A stretch of DNA of 14,558 bases from Flavobacteriales bacterium UBA1958 (GTDB taxonomy: Bacteria; Bacteroidota; Bacteroidia; Flavobacteriales_D; Sanyastnellaceae): assembly GCA_002336675.1 (NCBI GenBank), contig DDEI01000063.1, forward strand, positions 1-14,558, given 5' to 3'. Below are positions 1 to 6,032 of this stretch, one piece after another; within the stretch, counting starts at the first letter, position 1; each line of letters opens with the position of its first letter. Both the position numbers and the translations under genes were made by a program. The notes beneath the pieces are model-generated. The model searched no databases. It worked only from the letters and a program-made list of their open reading frames with translations, and was not told the DNA's origin.

Positions 1-1062
1 GATTACGATAGAAATAAAGCGAGAAGATTTGATTTGAGCACAAGTCAAATAGGAGACGCGCTCAGAACCTCTATTTTCGGCAAGGAGATTTCTACATTTA
101 AGTATCAAGATGAGGATTACCCAATAAACATTAGATTTCAAGAAGCTTTTAGAAGCGATGTTTCTTCTATTCTAGACCAGGCTATCACGTTTAGAGACCC
201 TACGAATGGTAAAATTAAATCTGTGCCTATCAGTGCGGTGGCTTCTGCTAAGAATGAGTCTTCTTTCAACCAGGTAAAAAGAAAAGACCTGGATAGAGTA
301 GTGAATATTACCTCTAACATAGCTGGAGATGGAAATGCTACTGAGATCGTGGGGCAGATAAGAGAGTTACTCAAGGACTATTCGCTTCCGCAGGGAATGA
401 ATATTAGGTTTACTGGGCAGCAGGAGGAGCAGGCTAAAGAAATGAATTTCCTTTCTTCTGCTTTAGGAATAGCTATATTCTTAATTCTACTCATCATAGT
501 AGCGCAGTTCAACTCTATTTCTACTCCAGTAATTATCCTATTTAGTGTACTATTTAGTTTAACGGGGGTATTCTTTGGGCTGCTAATTTTCCAAATGGAA
601 TTCGTGATTATGATGACTATGATTGGAATCATATCTCTGGCCGGTGTGGTGGTGAATAATGCCATCGTACTCATAGATTACACGAATCTCATTCGGGCCA
701 GGAAGCGAGTGGAGTTAGGCTTACAGCCTACAGACCACTTGCCTTTCGAGCACATTAGACCAGCTATTATAGAAGGAGGAAAAACAAGACTACGCCCAGT
801 ACTTTTAACTGCTATTACCACGGTGTTAGGCTTATTTCCGCTGGCTGTAGGACTGAATATAGACTTCATAGGGTTCATGAGCACCTACGATGCGAACATT
901 TATGTAGGTGGAGATAACACCATTTTTTGGGGTCCTATGAGTTACACTATTATTTTTGGTCTTACGTTCGCTACATTCTTGACACTAATAGTGGTGCCAG
1001 TTATGTATCTTTTCCTCGCTAAAAAGAAATATCAATGGGTATGGAAAGAAAAAGCACAATAG
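1..1062 (+). CDS. RND efflux transporter permease, C-terminal part (5' end outside window)
   Basis: The frame is open from base 1 to a TAG at 1060-1062, giving 353 residues; the start lies upstream, and the in-frame TTG at 34 is internal. The stretch matches the second half of an AcrB/MexB-type inner-membrane permease, a proton-driven trimeric pump that passes substrate to a periplasmic adaptor and an outer-membrane channel. A periplasmic porter segment (about residues 1-145, ending in the family-typical GMNIRFTGQQEEQ) is followed by five hydrophobic segments at about 151-170, 175-196, 202-225, 263-283 and 313-339, fitting TM8-TM12. The RND signatures GVVVNNAIVLIDY and TRLRPVLLTAITTVLG are clear. 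Where AcrB has Lys940 in TM10 this protein has Asn (VNNAI), as many RND pumps do. The substrate cannot be told from this half. The 3' end overlaps sufS by 28 bases if sufS starts at 1035, so the two are probably co-transcribed. Confidence 0.95.
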   Translation, partial: DYDRNKARRFDLSTSQIGDALRTSIFGKEISTFKYQDEDYPINIRFQEAFRSDVSSILDQAITFRDPTNGKIKSVPISAVASAKNESSFNQVKRKDLDRVVNITSNIAGDGNATEIVGQIRELLKDYSLPQGMNIRFTGQQEEQAKEMNFLSSALGIAIFLILLIIVAQFNSISTPVIILFSVLFSLTGVFFGLLIFQMEFVIMMTMIGIISLAGVVVNNAIVLIDYTNLIRARKRVELGLQPTDHLPFEHIRPAIIEGGKTRLRPVLLTAITTVLGLFPLAVGLNIDFIGFMSTYDANIYVGGDNTIFWGPMSYTIIFGLTFATFLTLIVVPVMYLFLAKKKYQWVWKEKAQ

Positions 1063-2291
1063 AAAGAAAATTGACAATAGATATAAAAAAAATCAGATCA
1101 GAGTTTCCCATTCTTCACCAAGAAGTTAATGGGAAGCCTCTGGTATATTTCGATAATGCGGCTACTTCTCAGAAGCCCATTCAGGTGATAAAAGCCATAG
1201 ATGATTATTATGGGCGTTACAATGCCAACATCCATCGTGGGGTTCACCACTTGAGCCAAGTAGCTACTGATGCGTATGAAAAAGCACGTAGAACTTCTCA
1301 GAAATTCATTAATGCTGAGCATGAACATGAAGTTCTATTTACAGCAGGGACTACAGACTCTATTAATCTAGTAGCGCAGACGTGGGGAAGGAAAAACATC
1401 CAGAAAGGAGACGAGATAATCCTCACACAGTTAGAGCATCATTCGAACATAGTGCCTTGGCAGATGCTAGCCGAGGAGAAAGGAGCCATCATTAAAGTGG
1501 TGGATATAAATGAAGCTGGAGAGCTGGATATGGAAGGGTATAAAAGTTTGCTTTGCAACGCTACAAAACTGGTAGCCTTCAACCATATTTCTAATGCTCT
1601 GGGAACGCTGAATCCGGTAAAAGAGATGACCGCTCTAGCCCACAATGCCGGAGCCACAGTACTCATAGATGGAGCACAATCTGTGCCTCACATGAAGGTA
1701 GATGTGCAGGAGTTGGATGCAGATTTCTACACGTTTTCTGCCCATAAAATATGCGGCCCTACAGGTGTGGGAGTCTTGTATGGAAAAGAAGCGCTGCTAG
1801 AGAAAATGCCCCCATGGAGAGGAGGAGGAGAAATGATAAAAACGGTTAGTTTCTCTGGAACTACGTATAACGAACTACCCTTTAAATTCGAAGCAGGCAC
1901 TCCACATATCGAAGGAGGAATAGTTATGGGCGTAGCAATGGACTATTTAAACCAAATAGGCCTTGAAAACATAGCCGCATACGAAGCTGAACTTCTGGAA
2001 TATGGGGTGCAGAAAATGGCCGAGTTGGAGTATATAGACTTCATAGGAACAGCCAAAGAAAAAGCTTCAGTGATTTCATTCAACATGAAAGGAGCCCACC
2101 CGTTTGATGTAGGAACTATACTAGACAAGTTGGGAATAGCTGTTAGAACGGGTCATCACTGCTGCCAGCCGCTGATGGAACGATTAGGAATTCCAGGAAC
2201 AGTAAGAGCCTCTTTCGCGTTTTACAATACCAAGGAAGAGATAGACGCTCTGGTCTCAGGACTAGAGAGAGCGCACAAGATGTTTTCTTAA
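1035..2291 (+). CDS. sufS: SufS-type cysteine desulfurase
   Basis: This is a PLP-dependent group II cysteine desulfurase that takes sulfur from L-cysteine as an enzyme persulfide for SUF iron-sulfur cluster assembly in the cytoplasm. Visible marks, numbered from the ATG at 1035: FDNAATSQKP near the N-terminus, LEHHSN, DGAQSVPH, the PLP-binding Lys238 in FSAHKICGPTGVG, and the catalytic Cys376 in RTGHHCCQPLM, in the place of Cys364 of E. coli SufS. A second Cys (Cys377) follows where E. coli has Ala. The start is uncertain: ATG at 1035 or 1041 adds a charged stretch (MGMERKSTIERK), while TTG at 1071, behind purine-rich AGAAAG, gives 406 residues, the usual SufS length, beginning just before DIKKIRSEFPIL. 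No sufBCD or sufE is next to it; its neighbour is the overlapping RND gene. Confidence 0.95.
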   Translation: MGMERKSTIERKLTIDIKKIRSEFPILHQEVNGKPLVYFDNAATSQKPIQVIKAIDDYYGRYNANIHRGVHHLSQVATDAYEKARRTSQKFINAEHEHEVLFTAGTTDSINLVAQTWGRKNIQKGDEIILTQLEHHSNIVPWQMLAEEKGAIIKVVDINEAGELDMEGYKSLLCNATKLVAFNHISNALGTLNPVKEMTALAHNAGATVLIDGAQSVPHMKVDVQELDADFYTFSAHKICGPTGVGVLYGKEALLEKMPPWRGGGEMIKTVSFSGTTYNELPFKFEAGTPHIEGGIVMGVAMDYLNQIGLENIAAYEAELLEYGVQKMAELEYIDFIGTAKEKASVISFNMKGAHPFDVGTILDKLGIAVRTGHHCCQPLMERLGIPGTVRASFAFYNTKEEIDALVSGLERAHKMFS

Positions 2292-2320
2292 AGCGAAGGA
2301 CAACCACACATTTACCAATG

Positions 2321-2353
2321 GCCTTTGATTTCTAGAAAGGCTCTAGTGTTTTT
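2321..2353. terminator. Possible terminator between convergent sufS and lipoprotein genes
   Basis: A six-base perfect stem (GCCTTT at 2321-2326, AAAGGC at 2336-2341) with a nine-base loop sits between the two converging genes, followed on the + strand by TGTTTTTAAT. The position fits a terminator for sufS, perhaps serving both directions, but the stem is short and the T-run lies seven bases downstream. Confidence 0.35.
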
Positions 2354-2363
2354 AATGATTATT

Positions 2364-2702
2364 TCAGGGGCCTACAATATCTTCAGATATCATTTTTGAA
2401 ATTTTATTTAAGTCCCGACTAGAAAGTTTTGCCGCTTCATCTTTCATATCGGAAACCAGCATTATAAGTTTTTGTTTGTTTACATCTGATTCTCCTGCCC
2501 AGAGAGCAATCTCTTCCCACCACTTATTTTTTGAGGTGTCAAACTCAACACCACAATATTCATTAATAGCATTTGAAAGGCACTGTTCGTCACCTTCTAG
2601 TATACACAGTTTAATTTTTTCAATACAATCGTCTGTTTTGTTTCCGCAAGAAACAAGCCCAATCATTGGGACTAATAGTAATATAAATAGTAGTGTTCTC
2701 AT
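2364..2702 (-). CDS. Small cysteine-rich lipoprotein of unknown function
   Basis: This 112-residue protein starts with a lipoprotein signal peptide: a basic N-terminus, a hydrophobic run, and the lipobox LVSC with the acylated Cys at residue 19. I do not recognise the mature part. It is predicted soluble, mostly helical and charged, and carries four further cysteines at 26, 33, 41 and 50, spaced 7, 8 and 9 residues apart, which suggests two disulfides in a small periplasmic or surface helical hairpin. Two adjacent Trp residues (KWWEEIALW) follow. The start ATG (2700-2702) is supported by the signal peptide; no clear Shine-Dalgarno is seen. It converges with sufS, and the next minus-strand unit upstream ends in its own terminator, so it is probably a single-gene transcript. 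The reality of the gene rests on the signal peptide and lipobox. Confidence 0.7.
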   Translation of the reverse strand: MRTLLFILLLVPMIGLVSCGNKTDDCIEKIKLCILEGDEQCLSNAINEYCGVEFDTSKNKWWEEIALWAGESDVNKQKLIMLVSDMKDEAAKLSSRDLNKISKMISEDIVGP

Positions 2703-2720
2703 AGGGATTTTAATTTCCTC

Positions 2721-2728
2721 TAAAAGTA
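2721..2728 (-). promoter_or_regulatory. Candidate -7 element of the lipoprotein gene
   Basis: On the minus strand this reads TACTTTTA, one base from the Bacteroidota -7 consensus TAnnTTTG, and lies 18 bases before the ATG. The same octamer at the same distance precedes the collagen-like gene. No TTG is seen at the -33 place, so support is weak. Confidence 0.3.
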
Positions 2729-2872
2729 GTAATTATATTTAGAAACGTTGAAAGTAAAAAAAACCAATTTTAGGTGAAAAAGGCTGATTTATGCTTGAAA
2801 ATCATTAGTTTTTAACCAAAACCACTCCTTTTTTGTTAAAAAGCGAATTTTCAGAAACTAAATATTGGGTAT

Positions 2873-2901
2873 AAAAAAAGCCCTCCGAGATGGAAGGCTT
2901 T
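2873..2901 (-). terminator. Intrinsic terminator of the DUF1566-domain reading frame
   Basis: On the minus strand, AAAGCCTTCC pairs with GGAGGGCTTT (one mismatch, ten-base stem, five-base loop at 2887-2891) and runs into seven T. This is a well-formed rho-independent terminator 41 bases past the stop at 2942. Its presence suggests transcription still runs through, or recently ran through, the startless frame. Confidence 0.8.
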
Positions 2902-2941
2902 AGTGTTTTATTTAGAGCTGCCAATAACTTTAAAAAAACAG

Positions 2942-4072
2942 TTAAAAAGCCCGGACAGCGCGAACGCGATAGTTTATACCCTTACCGCCGTTGGTCTCGA
3001 CACCATCGAGGAACCTCCGTGCGTAAGCACTGTTGTCATTATACTCAGTAGAACTCCAATAGTAGCAATTATCGGATGTGGAGCAAACATTAAAACCGCC
3101 AACATTTCCTAATCCTAAAGCGTTTCCTGGACCAATGTTTTGATACATTAAAATCAATTCATCCCTTGAGGGTAAAAACCAGTCTGTATAGCTCGCTAGT
3201 GATAGATTTGCGCAAATATCGGAAGCAATGCCTATTGTTATAAACCCTGCATCTATGTTAATCGTGTTTTGATTTCCTGTACCTATTTCAGTCGCTGTTC
3301 CACCTATAAAATATCCACCACAGCCCCAGGTTCCAGGGGATTGATCTGAAGGTGCAGCAATTAATCCACCGCCATTTCCATCCAAATAAAAGATAATTCC
3401 TCCTGGGATGGCGTCACCTATTGAGAGGGTTATCCCTTCATTTACTTGCCCATCACAATTATTATCTATTTCATCATAAATTTCAATTGCACCAGGATTT
3501 ATACTTGCATCATCATCATTACAATCCGTACTGTCAGAGAAATAACCAGGAGGGGCGTTTACAGAGTAAACAGGACTACCACCACCATAACCATCACCGT
3601 CTGCATCAGGATAATAAAAAGACTCTGATGCTGTGTTTTCTCCTGAATTATTAGAACCCCCACCACATCCTCCGAAGTAATCTTCATCTGCTAAGTATCC
3701 ATTAAATCTAACAACAACTCCGTTGGTATTACTTGCGTTTAAAACATCCCCTGGGTTTAATATTATAGGATCATTAAGAGGAGATCCTATATTTATTCCA
3801 TTAATTAAAATCGGGAAGGCTGAAGCATGAGTGAAAATATATAATTTTTTCCCTGACGGGACGGTATATCCAGCATACAGGCTAGCTTCATCGGATACAG
3901 CAGTAATCGTTGGAGAGGAGTCTGTTAGAAATCCATTAAAACTAACATCAGTGCTACCGTTAGATCCGGTTAAAACCTCGCCTGGATTTAATATTAAAGG
4001 ATAACTAGGAACACTTCCTATATTTATTCCATTAATAAGAAGAACATATTCCGTTAGAATTAATAGCGTATT
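2942..4072 (-). pseudogene. Startless frame: two repeats, MopE-type Ca-binding motif and DUF1566/Lcl domain (broken or truncated gene)
   Basis: The frame is open for 376 codons, from just after a stop at 4073-4075 to TAA at 2942-2944, yet has no ATG or GTG anywhere and no TTG until 3383-3385, which is inside the last domain. In order it encodes: a partial and then a complete copy of a repeat of about 77 residues (LINGINIGS...LNPG(E/D)VL...FNG(F/Y)L); a Gly/Ser linker; a MopE-type metal-binding motif at about 3449-3616 (YYPDADGDGYG, then DCNDDD...NPGA...DNNCDG); and a DUF1566/Lcl C-terminal domain from about 3421 down (GDAIPGGIIFYLDGNGGG, DWFLPSRDEL, YYWSSTEY, ending YRVRAVRAF). The composition is that of an exported Bacteroidota surface protein. 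It overlaps the end of the collagen-like gene by 13 bases in the -1 frame. Either an indel split one long protein, or a deletion removed its 5' end. No -1 slippery heptamer is visible. Coding potential is clear; function as a separate gene is doubtful. Confidence 0.75.
3785..4036 (-). repeat. Pair of perfect 21-base repeats marking a 77-codon internal duplication
   Basis: Bases 3785-3805 and 4016-4036 are identical, 231 bases (77 codons) apart, and encode INGINIGS in both copies. The surrounding protein repeats also align (LNPGEVL/LNPGDVL; FNGFLTD/FNGYLAD), showing an in-frame duplication. The copy nearer the collagen-like gene lacks roughly its first third. Confidence 0.85.
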
Positions 4073-5661
4073 TTAACTTCTGCACCAGATTGTGGGCTTG
4101 TGTCAAGTGTAACAAAACCTGTTTGTTGAAAAAAGGGGCTAAATGAAGTGCCACCACTGCCGCCAGAAAATCCTGATTGATTATTCGTGCCATTCATAAA
4201 ACTACATTGATAACAGCATGCACCACCTCCACCACCTCCACCAGATGTAGAAATTATTAAGTCTTCTCCAAAGTAAAGATTGCTTGAAGTGCCATCTGTT
4301 CCATATGTTCCGTTTGCATTCCAGTTGCTCGGCGTATTTCCGTTCACTCCATTTTCGCCTACTGAAAAAATTAAGGTGTCTCCAAAAGACACATTTAATA
4401 ATCCTCTAAAAAAACCACCTTTACCTCCACCACCACCATTAATATAGCCAAATGCACAACCATTTTGATTTCCATTGTATGGAGGAACTGTAGAGCCTCC
4501 GCCTCCACCTTGTCCTGCCGACATTGTTAATTCAATTGAATTTACCCCCTGAGGAACAATAAAAATTGTATCTGAGTAAAATATATGTTCATTATGAGGT
4601 GTATGAATCCCCTCGAATAATTGGTTAGCATTTTGTATGTTCACTGATGTGTTAAGTATTACACTGTTTCCATCACTAATACTTAAAGTATCTCCATTTA
4701 ATTCAAGTGTTTGAAAACTTGCATTGTTTGCTTCTCCTTGTGGCCCTTGCTCTCCCTGTGGCCCTTGAACACCATCTATTCCATCTGCTCCATCATTTCC
4801 TGCTGGACCAGTTAGTCCTATTGGACCTTGCAGTCCTGTTGCTCCAGGTAATCCATCTTGACCATTAGTTCCTGCTGGACCAGTTAATCCAGTTGCACCT
4901 TGTGCTCCGTCTGCTCCTGTTGCACCAGTTAATCCTATCGGTCCTTGTGCTCCATCAATACCATCAGTTCCGTCAATTCCATTTGTTCCTGCTACCCCTG
5001 TTAAACCTTGTGGACCGGTTGCTCCCTGCGGGCCTTGTGCACCTGTTAAACCTTGTGGACCTGTTAACCCCTGCGGGCCTTGTACTCCTGTTAACCCTTG
5101 TGCTCCTGTTGCTCCTTGTACTCCAGGCATGCCCTGCGGACCCTGAACACCATCTATTCCATCTATTCCATCTGCTCCATCGTTTCCATCAAGTCCATTC
5201 GTGCCATCTATTCCGTTTGTTCCATCTGCTCCTGCTGGTCCAATTGGTCCTTGACCATTCCCTGATGTTTTTGCATACAGCGCATAAGGCACACTCATTA
5301 ACTGGCTTGTACCCATGACTTCATAGGTCATTCCTCCCGTGATGTCTACTGCAGTCTCTATAAAATAGGGCCCGTTTGCCCAGTCAATGATGGTGAAATC
5401 GTCTGTACTCATTCCTGTCCCTATCTCTAGATTTACTAATCCAAATGTGTTGGAAGTTGGCGAGAACGTTTCGGTGTAAACCGCTGTACCTCCTATACTG
5501 CCTTGCTGAATAGTTAACTGCATCCCTACAGCCTGATTTGTGAGTATCAGATTTCCGGCATCTCTTATTACCGCTTGGTATTTAAATCCCTCTGGAGATT
5601 GACCAAATGAACTCAATGTTGCTGTTGCTATTGCAATGAAGGATAATAGTATTCTTTTCAT
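4060..5661 (-). CDS. Secreted collagen-like protein with glycine-rich C-terminal domain
   Basis: The product has 533 residues. A signal peptide (residues 1-20, cleavage before Gln21) is followed by a domain at about 21-133 common in Bacteroidota surface proteins (EGFKYQAVIRDAGN, DWANGPYF, TSQLMSVPYALYAKTSG). Residues 138-309 form an uninterrupted collagen-like run with Gly at every third position, 58 glycines in all. A short beta segment follows (LNGDTLSISDGNSVILN), then a glycine-rich domain at about 365-533 opening with FIVPQGVNSIELTMSAGQGGGG and containing Cys482, Cys483 and Cys486. The end, GAEVKIRY, is a usual one for such glycine-rich domains, so the TAA at 4060 may be genuine. The run probably forms a trimeric stalk on the cell surface; this is inferred. 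No T9SS sorting domain is present in this frame. The startless DUF1566 frame follows at once and could be its original C-terminus, since N-domain/collagen/DUF1566 is a familiar arrangement in this phylum. Confidence 0.85.
   Translation of the reverse strand: MKRILLSFIAIATATLSSFGQSPEGFKYQAVIRDAGNLILTNQAVGMQLTIQQGSIGGTAVYTETFSPTSNTFGLVNLEIGTGMSTDDFTIIDWANGPYFIETAVDITGGMTYEVMGTSQLMSVPYALYAKTSGNGQGPIGPAGADGTNGIDGTNGLDGNDGADGIDGIDGVQGPQGMPGVQGATGAQGLTGVQGPQGLTGPQGLTGAQGPQGATGPQGLTGVAGTNGIDGTDGIDGAQGPIGLTGATGADGAQGATGLTGPAGTNGQDGLPGATGLQGPIGLTGPAGNDGADGIDGVQGPQGEQGPQGEANNASFQTLELNGDTLSISDGNSVILNTSVNIQNANQLFEGIHTPHNEHIFYSDTIFIVPQGVNSIELTMSAGQGGGGGSTVPPYNGNQNGCAFGYINGGGGGKGGFFRGLLNVSFGDTLIFSVGENGVNGNTPSNWNANGTYGTDGTSSNLYFGEDLIISTSGGGGGGGACCYQCSFMNGTNNQSGFSGGSGGTSFSPFFQQTGFVTLDTSPQSGAEVKIRY
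4729..5250 (-). repeat. Gly-X-Y coding tandem repeats
   Basis: This stretch encodes the collagen-like run. Nine-base units coding for GPQGLT, GADGID and GPAGND variants recur imperfectly, giving a strong three- and nine-base periodicity on both strands. That periodicity also creates long artefactual Leu/His-rich frames on the + strand. Such tracts commonly change length by slippage or recombination. Confidence 0.85.
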
Positions 5662-5679
5662 GGAGGTAACTTTTCACGG

Positions 5680-5687
5680 TAAAAGTA
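5680..5687 (-). promoter_or_regulatory. Candidate -7 element of the collagen-like gene
   Basis: On the minus strand this reads TACTTTTA, one mismatch from TAnnTTTG, exactly 18 bases before the ATG at 5661. No TTG is seen at the -33 place. Support comes mainly from the same arrangement upstream of the lipoprotein gene. Confidence 0.3.
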
Positions 5688-5892
5688 AAAGAAAATGCTA
5701 TCTAATATTAATAAGGATATAAAGGGCCTTTCTCTAAAATATTATTTACTCTTTTAATGCCCTATCGCCTAGCATTATTTTAATCTCAGACACAGAAGAG
5801 GTAAGGCTTGAAAGCACAGACGGCCGAGCCCCTAATAGACCAAAATGAGCATCTAGAATTAATGATTTATCTCACACTATTCATTATTAACG

Positions 5893-5900
5893 TACCTTTG
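5893..5900 (+). promoter_or_regulatory. Candidate promoter -7 element of rnr
   Basis: TACCTTTG is a perfect match to the Bacteroidota -7 consensus TAnnTTTG. It would start transcription near 5905-5908 and leave a leader of about 125 bases before the rnr ATG. No clear TTG is present 16-21 bases upstream, so the assignment rests on the -7 element alone. Confidence 0.5.
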
Positions 5901-5929
5901 TACCAGAAATAGTTCTTATTTCAGAAGAA

Positions 5930-5946
5930 ACGGAAACCTTTTCCGT
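5930..5946 (+). promoter_or_regulatory. Hairpin in the presumed rnr leader
   Basis: ACGGAAA (5930-5936) pairs perfectly with TTTCCGT (5940-5946) across a three-base loop. A second, weaker stem is CGGCT/AGCCG at 5968-5972/5991-5995. Neither is followed by a T-run, so they are not terminators. They might affect stability or translation of the long rnr leader; nothing ties them to a known riboswitch. Confidence 0.4.
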
Positions 5947-6032
5947 GAAGAATTTCAATTAAAAATCCGGCTGTATAACTAGATTCAAAAAGCCGAAAAT
6001 CAACAAACAATAACAATATTTTTACAGTTAAG

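Larger units (their letters stand above)
5662..6032. other. Divergent intergenic spacer between the collagen-like gene and rnr
   Basis: These 371 bases hold no convincing gene. What can be seen is a candidate minus-strand -7 element near the collagen-like gene, a consensus-like + strand element at 5893-5900 and two small inverted repeats in the presumed rnr leader (5930-5946 and 5968-5995). The middle (about 5700-5880) is AT-rich and otherwise featureless. Confidence 0.6.

Noticed and set aside
2942..3385. Independent 147-residue gene starting at the TTG at 3385
   Set aside because: The TTG falls inside IIFYLDGNGGG of the DUF1566 domain, which begins further upstream in the same open frame; starting there would cut the fold.
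3421..3654. His-rich + strand frames
   Set aside because: They lie opposite the Asp/Gly-rich MopE-type motif (GAT codons read as ATC/CAT in reverse) and overlap each other; artefacts of the real minus-strand coding.
4055..4075. Programmed -1 frameshift joining the collagen-like gene to the DUF1566 frame
   Set aside because: The overlap reads GAA GTT AAA ATA CGC TAT TAA; it has no X XXY YYZ heptamer and tRNA re-pairing in -1 would be poor. An indel or deletion explains the junction better.
4729..5250. CRISPR-like repetitive appearance
   Set aside because: Units are 3 and 9 bases, imperfect and in phase with a reading frame; there are no spacers or cas genes.
4893..5318. Long Leu/His-rich open frame on the + strand
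   Set aside because: It is antisense to the Gly-X-Y repeats; the codon periodicity of the collagen tract creates it. No start signal or plausible protein composition.
5800..5835. Possible tRNA or small RNA from a GC-richer hairpin (GGCTTG/CGAGCC)
   Set aside because: The stem is six bases with a wobble; no T-loop or anticodon-arm sequence is present.
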